The notes under the pieces are model-generated. The model was not told where the DNA came from. It made no database searches and was given only the letters and a program-made list of their open reading frames with translations. Positions 40,277 through 53,000 of a stretch of 64,000 nt of DNA are shown here, in pieces. The translations under genes and the position numbers were made by a program. Position 1 is the first letter of the stretch; every line of letters starts with the position of its first letter. Origin of the DNA: Notospermus geniculatus (lineage: Eukaryota; Nemertea; Pilidiophora; Heteronemertea; Lineidae); assembly GCA_002633025.1 (NCBI GenBank), contig NMRB01000460.1, positions 71,480-135,479 on the forward strand, given 5' to 3'.

Positions 40277-42990
40277 CTACATGTTCAGCGATTGACGAAA
40301 TAGTCGCACCTTTTCATGGAGACCACACATAGCTCTAAAGCTGGGAGGCGGCCATACAGAGACCCTCGAGTGTCGCTCGCGTAACGAACTTCCAAGTACA
40401 GTCTCTTATTTTTCTCCTCAGTTGTGTAGTTTTCATCATTCATGTACTCCTCCACCTGATTTTCTGCAGTGAAAGGACCGCCAACTTTTTTCAAGTTCTC
40501 TAGATCACCATTACGTCTTCTGTCCACAACAGGGTTTTGAATTTCCTTTGATTGCATGCCCTTGTCAATCAACTCTTGCTGCTTCGTTTGCCATTCCTTG
40601 ATTATTGCCGGAATTCGTCCACCGCTTGACACTTTCTTGGTGAATGCCTTGTATGAACCAGACGGGCACTTTTCTATCAGATCTTCAGCTTTGGCTTTTA
40701 CCTGAGAACTAGATGCACAAGCAAGCTGTTTGGCACCTCGCCTCTGCAACCCATAATTGATGAAGCCGACGCTCCTTTCAGCAGCCAAGTTGTGAACAGG
40801 TGCTTTCTCCAGCTTTTCGGTGTCCATGTTTGACAACGCATGTTCGGGCGGTTCATCACCATCACAAAGCCAAATATGTCCCCCCTTTGCTTTTTGAAGC
40901 CCTCAGCCAACGCTGGTAATAGCATAGTTAGAACTGAGAGGACCTGTGTTCGCATTTGCTGTCCAGTCTCTGCAATCACTTCGCATATCTCAGGATCATA
41001 TTTGCACCGCTCGAAGCACTCTTTGGGTATGAATTTGAAGGCAGGCGTATCCAGATCAAGCAGTTTCGAAGCTCCGGTACTAGTAAGATCCTCATAGAGT
41101 TGCTTGAATGCAGGTATCAAAGTAGAGTAAGTAGTGTCAGTGGATGTAGTCAGAGATAGAAATGGCTCTACCAAGTGCAGACCAATAAGTGCACCAACAC
41201 AATACAGAACTCTCAGGAAGTCCAGACCAACGAAGCATCTTACAATGCAAGCCAATTGATTAGTTACGTGTTCAAATTTTACCAGGAAGGATGCGACATC
41301 ATCTAAGTGATACAGGACTATCGCACACGTCAGGGTAAGTCTGTTGAAACGCTCCTCTTGGAGCCGAATTGCTTTGTTCCTGCGAGGTTTGATCCAAGAG
41401 TCGAACTCTGTTGCCTTGTTCCAGGATTTATGATCAAAAGAATGGCTGACAAGTCGCGTGATGCAATCCAGCGCTTGTTCAGTCACTGTGGAGGAGCTGC
41501 TGGTTGCATTCACTAGGAAGCTAGAGTAGATCTTCTCCTTACCGATTTGATTTTCGATTGTACTCCAAAGTTTCGTCAAAACCCTGTTGAACATTAATGA
41601 TGGGTGCACATTACAAAATAAATGATCGGGAGAGTATTCGGAGTCAAGTTCCATTGCAACCATCTTTTCCACATCAAAGTTATGGGCAGTTTGATCAGTG
41701 ATGACAAAGTCTAATTTTTCGAAAATTGACTTCCGATCAACCCCACTTGCTGCCTCAAGAACATCTAAGACAACAACTTTCAATGCAGCCAAATTTTCTT
41801 TGCTCTCTGATGCGACCGATAATGTTGGTAAGGACCGATATACACCATTGATAGTGAGACCTTGAACAGAAAATGAGCCTGCTCCCTGCTTCTTTGAGCC
41901 GTCGTCACTATAGGTGACAACAGTACGCTAGTCAGCAGACATTATTTCCTTCACAATCTCACTCAACGCAAGTGCCTCTATGGTTTTTCCGACTTTTCGC
42001 ACATTCTTTGCCGAAGGCAATGTGTCCAAATCTATAACATCGGCCTGTTCATGAAATTTCCAGTGCCTGTCGAAGAGTTTGTTGCCAACTTCGACTACGG
42101 AGGCTTCTGATTGTCTTTTGGACATATGGTACTGGCTTTGCAGTTTGTCCATGACTTCATAAATTTGAGGCCTTACTTTTCGTTGGCTTTCACGGACATG
42201 ACGAAAAGGTTTAGGCAGTGGATCACTTTCATCATATTTGGAATACGGATTAAAGTCCCGTTGTTGTCATTGTTTCGGTCTAGCACATTCACCTTGCCCC
42301 ATCAATAAAGTTTCACTTTCACTGTCTATTTCACTATTGCCCACTGACTCGCTCTCACTACTCAACTCTCCTGTTGCTGCACACTCAGCCTTCTCATTGG
42401 CTGCTTGATCCCTCATTTTTTCTAGTGCTTGAAGATCTTGTAGGCGTCTCTCTGAAGTTTTTTTCCACTTACGGTCTACGAAACTCTCGCAGTACATCTT
42501 TCGTTCACTACGCTGATCATTTAGAAAGTCCCACTCGTTTTGCGTCATTTTCACACCATAAATGTCCTCTAATCGCTTCCTGCTCTCCAAGTCCTCACAA
42601 AAAAACGTCGAACAGTTTGTTACTGCCCTCGTTGAAGTCCCGAACTTTCAGAATGTAATTTTGATTCCTGCGATCCTTTCGCGTCTGCACCAGCTTTGTA
42701 AAGTCTGCATAAAGTTTCAAGATTTTTGTCTGTATATGCCGTGTCCTTATGGTGTATAGATTACAGTATACCCAATGCTCTTGGAGAATTTCGGACAAAG
42801 TGACTGAAGCGTCCTCCTTTGATTTCTGTCTTTGTCCGGCTCGACTAGGCCTCATCAAGTACATCATGTTCTCAATAATATTCTTTCGTGTCGGTAATAG
42901 TCCAGTAGGAAAATCAGGACTCTCTATGTACGTTGAATCGCCAAGTTGTTTCTGTGCCGAGGAACGGGTCACCTTCACTTTAGAATCCAT
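40277..42990 (-). pseudogene. DDE/RNase H-fold transposon protein, dead copy
   Basis: It starts MDSKVKVTRSSAQ, then an N-terminal region with LPTRKNIIENM. The core reads VVTYSDDGSKKQGAGSFSVQ, then PTLSVASESKENLAAL and VITDQTAHNFDVEK, fitting two acidic residues of an RNase H-like transposase fold, followed by FCNVHPSLMF. The end has NLAAERSVGFINYGLQRRG and VGGPFT...EVRYAS. This multi-copy family occurs widely in cnidarian, mollusc and echinoderm genomes; its superfamily is not certain to me. In-frame stops at 42267 and 41928 and frame changes near 42590, 40838 and 40370 show it is inactive. Confidence 0.68.
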
Positions 42991-43094
42991 CTTGAGGTTT
43001 CAATCTGCAAGTCAGAGAAAGCTATTTCTTGAGGATTTCATACAAATACTTCAGTGGGTGTATTGGGGCTATTAATTCAATTCGAGGTGATACA

Positions 43095-43575
43095 CCAACT
43101 TTTTATTGGGCAATTCTGAAATAAGAAGATCTTGTGGACCATCAAGCGTGCAGTCACCTCCAGATCACCATCTCTCATCAAGAAACTCTACAAAGCCCTG
43201 GTTCAGCCGCACCAGGAGTATTAAAATGCTGCAATTATCATCAGGAATAAGGCAAATCGAACAGCCCTTGAGCATGTACAGAGACAAACAACAACAAGGC
43301 TAGTTAGAGGCATGCAGCAACTTTCCTGAGTGAGCGACTATCATCCTTGAAATTACCGTACTTGCACTATCGTCGTCACAGAGGAGACATGATCCAAGCC
43401 TATAAATACAAGTCTGGACTGTGCATTAGAAGCTGGAAACACTCTTACCCACCGCTCAGTTCGTACAAGAGGAAATGTGTCCAAATTATTAAAGCGAAGA
43501 GCCAGCACTGATCTTAGGAGAGCAAGCTTTTCCAATCGTATTGTCAACGCATGGAACGACCAACCAAAGCGTATT
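43095..43575 (+). pseudogene. CR1/L2-type LINE, C-terminal scrap
   Basis: LYKALVQPHQEY, then LEHVQRQTTTRLVRGMQQLS, a three-frame decayed RR.RGDMI stretch, and FSNRIVNAWNDQPK. These are the conserved blocks after the RT domain of CR1/L2 LINEs. Several stops and frameshifts are present. The last part is repeated after the single N at 43636. Confidence 0.7.
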
Positions 43576-43732
43576 CATTTTCTGATAATGTGTTCATGGT
43601 ATTCCTCCTCAGCCAAGTGGGGGGGGGGGGGGGGGNTCCAATCGTATTGTCAACGCATGGAACGACCAACCAAAGCGTGTTCATTTACTGATAATGTATT
43701 CATGGTATTCCTCCTCAGCCAAGGGGGGAGGG
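43531..43732. repeat. 94-bp sequence repeated on both sides of a single N
   Basis: TCCAATCGTATTGTCAACGC starts at 43531 and 43637. The copies differ at a few sites, and the first ends in a run of G before the N. This is a contig overlap that was not merged. Confidence 0.8.
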
Positions 43733-45160
43733 GCTTGGTGTCATTGGCCGTTTTCCAGACATTGTCCAGACACTCGTCTGGCACCTATTTAATACAGTCT
43801 CCAAGTGTAGAGAACCCCCAGACAATATCACAAAACATTCATCTTGAAACCTCTTGAAATATTGGGATGATTGGTAAAAATACGCCAAAATTTGGCCGCC
43901 ATCTTGGATTTCAGCCACCTTGGAATTCCTTACTTGGGTGATTCTCCGGTATCGGAATTACAAATCAGAGCGAAATTTAGTCATATTTTTTGCTCCCACC
44001 CTTATCTGGGACATACAACGGATACGAAATCAGTCATATCCTGCGCATATCAGCCCAAAATATTTTTGAACAGGTTCAAACCAAGTCTGCAATTCAAGCT
44101 TAAGGAGCAGTGTTCCCCAGTTTTGTCGGTAACGGAATTAATCAGAGAGGCAGTGCAAAAGCAGTCAGCAACTTTAAAAAAATTCTTGCACAATACCCGC
44201 AGAACCTATGATTACAATAACAGTATGATAATACAGCTTACATGTAGGTTGTTAGTTCTTAGTTCAGATATTAACCGTCACCAAATCTTTCTACATGTAA
44301 GAGAAATTAACATTTCTAAAAACAGTGTGTGGTAACGGAATTACAGTAACGGAATTACAAAAAAAATTACTCCTGAAAAGAAGGCTTCAAAGTCACATTC
44401 ATCCCAACTGTATTATGTTTGGACTTGTCCACTGTTCCTCAATCAGGTCTTGTAGATGTGAAACCAACCAAAACACCATGGTTTTCATGGATGTAATCTG
44501 ACCTACGGGGGGCCAAAGAAGGGTACCAAAACAAGGTCATGTCAGGATATTCTGTGCAAAAAACATGAATTTTAATTTTCATAAATTTATCTTGCCTTAT
44601 AACGGAAAATACTTCACATTATAATTTTCAGCAGTGTTGCCTGAATCTCCTAGATTTTTTGCAGGTCTGAACGAGTTGTGATATCAAAGATGAAAATAAA
44701 AATTTGGTTTTGTAATATCCATTCTCTACTGGAGAATTGCCCACTTACATATTTTTTTCCATTCCAAAGCATCTGCTGTCATTTCAAAGTCTAAAAATCC
44801 TTGAATGTACGCCATAGTTGACCTCTGAACTAAGATAAAGGTGTGAAATCCGGATTTTTCCTAGTTTGGGGGTACCCGAAACTTCATAGGGGGTGTACAG
44901 GGGGGTTAAAGGGATCAAATTCAAAACTTTCTTTTTGTTCCATGAATGTACTTTGGTGGTACATATTTTGGACTGGGGGGTTTGGAAAAGTAGATTTAAG
45001 GACACCCCCCCCCCCCATTACAATAAGAAGATAGTAATAGTAAAAGATAATAATAAATATGATTCAAAAATGAAAATGATATGAATGAAATTAAAACATA
45101 AAAAAATTGGTATAGAATTAGGATAAAACATTGTCCTTCCTTCTTCGATTAGTGATGTAG
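43733..45160. other. no gene seen; GTAACGGAATTA motif repeats
   Basis: GTAACGGAATTA(C/A) occurs several times between 44130 and 44360 in otherwise non-coding DNA. A poly-C run lies at 45003-45016. Confidence 0.4.
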
Positions 45161-45526
45161 ACGCCGTTTCGTCACGTGATCCCTGGTGCCGTCTCCCATG
45201 ACGTCATTAATGCTGACGTAAGTCGCGTCGATACTGGATACGAATTGAAAGCGAATCCCCCGATTCGTATCCCGGAATTCGCATCGAGTTAAGACGTTTC
45301 AAGGGTGTCTGTTCAGACTGCTCAATGCGCATTGAATTCGCTTCAGCTTGTTCACACACAATGCGATAAAACGGGAATGCCCCGACCTCCCATTCACTTT
45401 TTTTATGACCACACCACCACTGAGTGGTGTGGTCAGTATTGTTTTCGCAGGACGCAAAATTTTTCTCTACCACTTTCCCTTTCCTTTCCTCCACGTTTTC
45501 GTTCAAACTACGGCATGCACGTCCAA

Positions 45527-45694
45527 TCTGACTAAAGCGGGTGATCCACTGTCGCGATTTTGGCTTGAGACGCGGTTGCGTTTCCTTGCGGTTACCTTAT
45601 AAGGACTTCCGATTGCCATATAAGGCGATCGCAAGGGACCGCAACCCCGTCTCAAGCCCAAATCGCGACAGTGGATTCGCCGCTTTACTCAGTC
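45527..45694. mobile_element. MITE, ~55-bp inverted termini
   Basis: TGACTAAAGCGG and GATCCACTGTCGCGATTT at the left are mirrored by AAATCGCGACAGTGGAT and CCGCTTTACTCAGTC at the right. 168 bp, non-coding. Confidence 0.7.
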
Positions 45695-46293
45695 TAAAGA
45701 TCTAATATATTGTTCACTCGCGATGAAAAGATTCCTGTGCACTTTCATTCAGTTTTTGGCTCAGATAATGAACTTTTTCAGCTAAATTAATCGGGATCGC
45801 CGTAGTCTATAATAGAATCGGAGTTATAAATAGAATCGTGCGTGGTACACGAGATCTATGCATGGCACGACGTCGTGGCTTACTGGAATTTGCGCAAAAC
45901 CAAAATGCGGAATGGAAAAATGCGCAACAGAATTGACCTCGATCCAGGCTTTCTTGTGCGTCGGATATCATTGTATTGGTAGCCTGGCTTCGAGTATTGG
46001 GATTCCCAGAAGGGCGCATGCATTATGTTGAGACGCATTCTGATGTGTGGATCGATATTTATACTCGTGACAACGCAGTGAACCGCGAAGCGACTCACAA
46101 AGCGAGTATAATGGTTAGGCCTGACGTCAGTACTTGCGTGTGAGAATGAATGAACAATATGAAAAATCCCATACCAAAACACAAAGCAGATAGGAAGGAC
46201 TATGGTCCCAACAAGGGGGATGGGGGTTCCCCGAGAGTGTGTGAGTTCAGACTGATATTTGCATAATATTCCATAAGCTTGAACCATAAACTA

Positions 46294-46428
46294 ATGCCCG
46301 CTGTAGACGATCAACTTTTTCGTCCAATTTTTTCGAAATTCCGGGCTTATTGGGGCTTCAGTGTATAAACTCGCATGAGGGCATATTCATAAAATTGGAT
46401 GAAAAATTTGATCGTGTACAGCGGGCAT
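46294..46428. mobile_element. MITE with TA target duplication
   Basis: ATGCCCGCTGTAGACGATCA and its near-complement TGATCGTGTACAGCGGGCAT (right end, with one change) bound a 135-bp element flanked by TA on both sides, in the style of Tc1/mariner-type MITEs. Confidence 0.7.
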
Positions 46429-46724
46429 TATCAAAAGTAATGGACTGATAACGCGTAACCGCATGGATGAGCGTTCAAGAATGATGATCAGGTCCCGGTG
46501 TAACGTTAATGAATGTACCCTGTTAGCCAGAGTCCTCCGGACTATGAATTATACGGACACACTGTAACGTTACAACAGTAGTGTCAACGGTTGTCCGCCC
46601 GTAAATCACCGTCCGACCATTGTTCAGGTCTCAAAGGCCTTTGGCCTATTGTGAGTCACAGCGAAGGCAAGTCAATAGATTTGGAATAAGGGGCAAATAA
46701 AATCGTGGTCCGAGCAGTTCGCCC

Positions 46725-46802
46725 CAATAGCCTAGCTCACTAACAGTCACTCGTTCTCTCCTTTCAGATCACAGGTTCACCAGTTGCAGGTTCGAATCCC
46801 AC
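46725..46802 (+). repeat. tRNA-like B box, possible SINE head
   Basis: CAGGTTCGAATCCCAC is a good B box, with a weaker AGCCTAGCTCACTAAC A-box candidate about 55 bases before. It ends near the assembly gap, so the body cannot be seen. Confidence 0.3.
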
Positions 46803-46848
46803 AGCAAACCTTTACTCTTTCTTCGTTAATAAATCATTTGCTCCGACA

Positions 46849-47755
46849 NNNNNNNNNNNNNNNNNNNNNNNNNNNNNNNNNNNNNNNNNNNNNNNNNNNN
46901 NNNNNNNNNNNNNNNNNNNNNNNNNNNNNNNNNNNNNNNNNNNNNNNNNNNNNNNNNNNNNNNNNNNNNNNNNNNNNNNNNNNNNNNNNNNNNNNNNNNN
47001 NNNNNNNNNNNNNNNNNNNNNNNNNNNNNNNNNNNNNNNNNNNNNNNNNNNNNNNNNNNNNNNNNNNNNNNNNNNNNNNNNNNNNNNNNNNNNNNNNNNN
47101 NNNNNNNNNNNNNNNNNNNNNNNNNNNNNNNNNNNNNNNNNNNNNNNNNNNNNNNNNNNNNNNNNNNNNNNNNNNNNNNNNNNNNNNNNNNNNNNNNNNN
47201 NNNNNNNNNNNNNNNNNNNNNNNNNNNNNNNNNNNNNNNNNNNNNNNNNNNNNNNNNNNNNNNNNNNNNNNNNNNNNNNNNNNNNNNNNNNNNNNNNNNN
47301 NNNNNNNNNNNNNNNNNNNNNNNNNNNNNNNNNNNNNNNNNNNNNNNNNNNNNNNNNNNNNNNNNNNNNNNNNNNNNNNNNNNNNNNNNNNNNNNNNNNN
47401 NNNNNNNNNNNNNNNNNNNNNNNNNNNNNNNNNNNNNNNNNNNNNNNNNNNNNNNNNNNNNNNNNNNNNNNNNNNNNNNNNNNNNNNNNNNNNNNNNNNN
47501 NNNNNNNNNNNNNNNNNNNNNNNNNNNNNNNNNNNNNNNNNNNNNNNNNNNNNNNNNNNNNNNNNNNNNNNNNNNNNNNNNNNNNNNNNNNNNNNNNNNN
47601 NNNNNNNNNNNNNNNNNNNNNNNNNNNNNNNNNNNNNNNNNNNNNNNNNNNNNNNNNNNNNNNNNNNNNNNNNNNNNNNNNNNNNNNNNNNNNNNNNNNN
47701 NNNNNNNNNNNNNNNNNNNNNNNNNNNNNNNNNNNNNNNNNNNNNNNNNNNNNNN
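46849..47755. other. assembly gap (907 N)
   Basis: Unsequenced; any open frame drawn across it is artificial. Confidence 0.95.
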
Positions 47756-50089
47756 ACACGGCAGTTCGGACATTCAGTGACAGCTCTAGGCATAAATCCC
47801 AGTCCTCCCCGGACAGCCATTTACAGCAAGCGGTTATAATTATCTGTCCGCCGGACAATGGTTTACACCACCAAATTGTTACTGAGCGTCCGGCGGACGA
47901 TCGATGACGGGTACACTCGTTTACGTTGCACCGGGTTCCTGACATGAAACTGGGACACGTTTGGCGAGATTCGAACAGAAGTCTATTCTTTTAATGGTAT
48001 GTTTTTGAATAATGATATCTCCCCTTTGCGCATTTTCACATTGCGCATTTTGATTTTGCGCAAATTCCAGTAAGCCCGACGTCGTGCCTGTGTAGGCCTA
48101 CATTCTGCTCGATCGTTCGGCAGTTCGTCGTACTTGTATAATACTCAGCATTCGAACAACATTGTGGTGTGGTCATGAATTCACTTTCAGTGAATTCTCA
48201 GTTCTAGTATCATTGTTGTAGTCTGACTTCCGGGTTTTTATCTTGTTACCGCATTGAGGATCCGTCCTGTCGTAGATCATGATGTTGACATCACGGGTTA
48301 TTTTTAGAATGGAGTTCCGGTAGGCCTAACCACGTGAGTGCTAAATGTATCAAACATGCCGAATCGCACGGAATGGCAACAACAAGGAAGTTTCTTGATG
48401 AGAATGTCTGTATGTGTTGCAGATATGTAACAAAAGCTCAAAATCATCGCCGTTTTTTAGACCGGGGGAGGGGGATGAAATTTTACCAGAAAAGGAACGG
48501 TTACAATGACGTCATCAATAAAATGACAGCCTTCTAGATGCGTGCGAGATGATTCGCATTGATGTGTTCACACACAGTTTTTATTGCGGTTCAGCAACGC
48601 TTCGGTTGATGCGCATTCAGCTCGAACAAACCGATGGCGCGACGCCAAACCGATCTCGGTCTGAACAGTTAATATGTATTGGGGTTTTAATGCGCATTCA
48701 ATTTTTATCAATTCGTATCAAAAGTGTAGTGTGAACACGGCTGTAGATGTAGAGTGTTTCAAAAACAGGCACGGTTGTTTCCACTTCACCACTTTGATAG
48801 CTCACATGAGAACACTTCTTGGACCAGATTGAAGCTGTTAGGCAAAGTGGCTCACCCCCCCCCCACCACNCCCCCCCCCACCACCACCACCACCACCACC
48901 GCGAAGTGAAAAACGTCTCTGACACCTGAAAAGGCCAACTGGAGGTTTGAAAGATGCACTACAGTATGCTGATTACAATGAATTTTGGGTCAACTTTGAG
49001 GGGCGTTTTCTGGTGGATACCACATTTGCAGCACTTAAGAACGCCTGTTTGGGTGGTCCGTGACCTCATATGTGTCAGATCCAACCATCAAGCCTTTTGA
49101 ACTCGAGACGCTGATTAAACCTCTCTGGTCCCCCTGACTAGAGGGCCAGTAACTGGGAAGTACAGAACAAACCGCCCTGAGCGGAGCGTCTTGGGAGTAG
49201 AGGCCCTATGCTAAAAAAGCCACGCCCTTGTCTAAGTTATTTCGGGGTAACAGTTCACAAAATACGCCAACTTGAAGGCTTTTCTGGAGGTTCTGTAGGA
49301 ACAATCGTCCTGGTGCCACATCCCCCAAAACCTGAAACTGCTAAATTTGGATCAATGAGGAGGGTCGATACATAATTTTTGCTTTCGGTAACAATTTCAT
49401 GTCACAAAGTGTTGCTAGGTCTACCTTTCAGAATGTCAGATTAGGCCACATAAACAAATACTTGTTCAGCGTCCCCTCCCAACCTGAAAAATGCCAAGAC
49501 CCCTGAATTATTTTTGTAATGAATTTTCCTTTAAAAAATTGCCTTCTCTAAAATTTGAAAATTTAATTTTTTTTAATTTTCTATCTTTTCATCTAAAAGC
49601 TACTAAAATAAAAATAAAAACCTCCCTCCCAACTCTGAAAAACTAAAGTGCCCGGATGTTCAACAAGTTTTTTTTTATCTGGCCTCATCACGAGAAAATT
49701 AGACTCTTCCATCTGACTTAGTGGAACATCCGGCTGGTTCTCCCCGGGACACTTCCTTAACTACAAATAAAGGTCTTCTGCCGTTCGTCTTGTTCGAGTA
49801 CTACGAATTTGTCTGGCGGGGAAATAGAGTATGCTTATATTGACTTATCAAAGTCATGGCAACTTCTGTACGTAATGTTCATCAGATCTGACATCAAATT
49901 AAATGCGCTTACGACACCCCTCTCGTGCCTATCACAAAAGTCCGTGTGTGTCAAATCGAGATGATTGTTTACCTTTCAGTATAATTTTGTTTGGGAATTT
50001 CCCATCCGACCACTCGTGAACGTTCACAGTTGAAACATTCGCTGACAAGGAGGAAGATATTTCACTGCATCGTGACGGACATCGTCAAA
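47756..50089. other. no gene seen; simple repeats at 48853-48900
   Basis: A poly-C run, the single N at 48870 and a CCA triplet array occur together. MITE-like GATGCGCATTCA motifs near 48540-48720 resemble those at 45240-45360. The last 100 bases are probably the 5' UTR of the TSP1 gene. Confidence 0.45.
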
Positions 50090-53000
50090 ATGTTTCCTCT
50101 CCGCCATATCATCGATTTCTGCCTTGGATTACTTCTGTTTACTCTGAATAAAAGTAAGTATAAAGGATTTGTCCTCAACACTGGGCTACCGCGGTGATTG
50201 AACAACAGACTCATGATCAATATGTCCCTGGTTCGATTCCCCCGGCGCTTACGTAAACTACTTTCAACTGGTCTAAAAGTTAAGGCTCAAGTGAGCGCCG
50301 AATGGGCTGCTTCTTGAGTTCCCCTGGAAGGTTTCTCGAGAGACTGGGGTGCTTTTGCGAAGCGCTTTGACATGTTTGAGTGAAACCGTATCACAACTGA
50401 AAGTGCTTTGAGGGTTATTACAGCGGGAAGCGCTACAAGCCTCGCATTGCATGAGGACGGGTTTAAGCAGTTCAGGGGCCCAAAGGCCATGTTTCTAGGC
50501 ATATATTTTGTGAACGCAGGTTGGACATATCCATGGCACGTTTGTTAATAACCAGGCGAACTTTTATATTGTTTCTATCGTTTTCAATTTATTAGTCAAC
50601 AGTCAAATGCCAATCGAGGGCAGTTGGTCTTTGATCGTAGGCCTGAACATGCAGGCGTCAGTGCTTCCTGTTAGTGAACTGACGCGTTAGAAGTGAGACT
50701 TCGGTATACTAATTTTTTGAACCCTTGCAGATGCTGTTGAAGATTGGGGTAATTGGACAGAGTGTTCTGTGACATGTGGAGGCGGAGAAAGGACAAGAAC
50801 AAGACTTGACCCACAATGTAGCGTCGATAGGTCTACCCCCGCCTCTGGGGTTAGCGTCAATAGGCCTACCCCCGCCTCTGGGGCTGGCGACGATAATTCA
50901 ACGGTGTGCCGAGAAACGAGGCCATGCAACCAAAATCCGTGTCCAGGTGAGTGAATCGCAACTGGCATTGAAAATGTTAACTTTCGTTTTTCAAAAACCG
51001 ATTGATGTTCACAGCGGAAGGATATGCACAAACGGCATACCTAAAAATAGTTCGATCATAAAGTAGGGCCTAATAGCGGAGGCGCAAGTCTGCGCGCCAT
51101 TTAGCTAGGCGGGGGTTTGAGTAAAATCTTTCGACGACAGTCATTCTACTGAAGTAACGATCCGAAGAAACTTTTTTTTTCGTTTCTTTTACTTTCTCAA
51201 GTTGATGGGAAATGGTCAAGATGGGGAAGATGGTCGCAGTGCTCCCACTCGTGTGGAAACTCGGGAATGAAAACGCGTACGAGGGAATGCCAGCCACCAC
51301 GAAATGGAGGAAGGGACTGCGAGGGTCCTCCGCCGCGAGAGAGAGGGCCATGTTACAGGAGAATACCCTGTCCCGGTACGTGCTTCTCCCCTGATTTTGT
51401 CTTATGCAATCTTACCCATACCGAAGTCCGTTCCAAAATAGTTTTTGTGGAAACGTTCCATAAATGTTAAAATCTTTTGACACTTTTGTGGAGTATTTCA
51501 ACATGTCGCCCGATCAAGTGTTGTCCAACTGACCATGGCAGTACGCTTTGATTACCTGCTACACTATGCTGTCGTAAGCTATTGAAGATGCGTGACGTCA
51601 TTCCCGAGAGCGTTTGCGTATGTCGTATGCGATCTAAACCGGCATCCAGTTGTACCGTGCAGCATGTTAACCTGGTGCTGGGGTCCGCCATTACCGGAAG
51701 TGTGGCTGGGTTCCCTACCACGATAACTGGCGCATGCGCACTTATCACTTATATTTGGAATCCAACGGACTCGCTATCAAAACTGCACACTTTGGTGAGT
51801 AGATGATGTGATCATTGATGATGATGTAGGTCAACCGGTAGTTTGTGTCCACTCCAGGCAAACAGCGTTACCAATGGTTACCAATTCTGTCAGCAGTGAC
51901 GGGATCGTGAGGAGAGTAACGACGCAATCCCTGCTCTCACACTCAAACGAAGCCTCAAATTGTCCGGGCCTTAGAAACTAACATGCTCAAACTCACATTA
52001 AAAACATCCAAAAATGTAAATAAACAGCCACACTAGCGAATTTGTCCTACAGAATCTTCACTTTTTCTTTCACATTGAACGACGCCATGGTGGGGGAATA
52101 CCTTCCGGTTAGTGTACGTCATACAGCATTTTGTCCAATAAGAATCAATTCGAAAAATTTGAATCTAACCAATCAACGTCCGAATTTAGACGGCGACAGG
52201 AGTCTCTTAAATCGTCAGATGTAGAGACTACTCTGTGGTCTATATGCGATGTTGATGATCGGGAACCATAATTATTGATAATTGTCTGCGGACTAAACGG
52301 CAACCTGGCTCATGTTGACTTTGTGTACCGTGTACATGGAGGGCGCGCGATTTGTATTTGAGGGACAGCATTTAATCATTAGCGTGTGCGTTTGACGTGG
52401 ACGATCTATATCTCACTCTTATTTCAGTCCATGGAGGTTGGGCTCTGTGGTCGGCATGGAGTCCCGTCACCGTGACCTGTGGAAACGCAACCGTGGAAAG
52501 AACCAGAAGCTGCAAGAACCCCGCTCCGAAATATAACGGACGAAACTGCAGCGGCCGCCCTCAAGCGACGAAGATAGTAGACACCAGGGATTGTTGTCCA
52601 GGTAAGCCGATTGGGTACATGAAAGTTGTCGTTAATATTCAAATATTAGGGAGGTTTAGAAATCAAACGATAAACGTAAACTTTGCGACAACGTTATTTA
52701 TACTACACATTAACCAGATTTTATATTGCACTTTCGGTACAAAAATAACGTTGTCGTTATCGTTTACGTTTATCGTTTGATTTCTAAACCTCCCTATTAA
52801 ATATGTGTTAATATGTCTTCCAACTATTCGTCGACGAATAGTTGGAAGACATGCACAGGCTTCTGTCCCGTGTTGAGAGCTGGGGAAGGGTTAGTGCTGG
52901 ACCCTCGAGACAGCAGCTGGTTCGTCGTCTACGCCAGGTGACAGTGGGCATAAGTTTGACAATTCTTCAGTATCGTGCCCGCATCTAAGCGGCGACATAA

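Noticed and set aside
46784-47945. Long open frames spanning the second gap
   Set aside because: They are open only because they run through N; the real flanks encode nothing recognisable.
50687-51031. Minus-strand frame opposite TSP1 exon 2
   Set aside because: Antisense of a well-supported exon; its repeats mirror the 33-bp duplication.
51582-51806. Possible extra TSP1-gene exon before GTGAGTAG at 51795
   Set aside because: No tryptophan/cysteine module and no matching acceptor.
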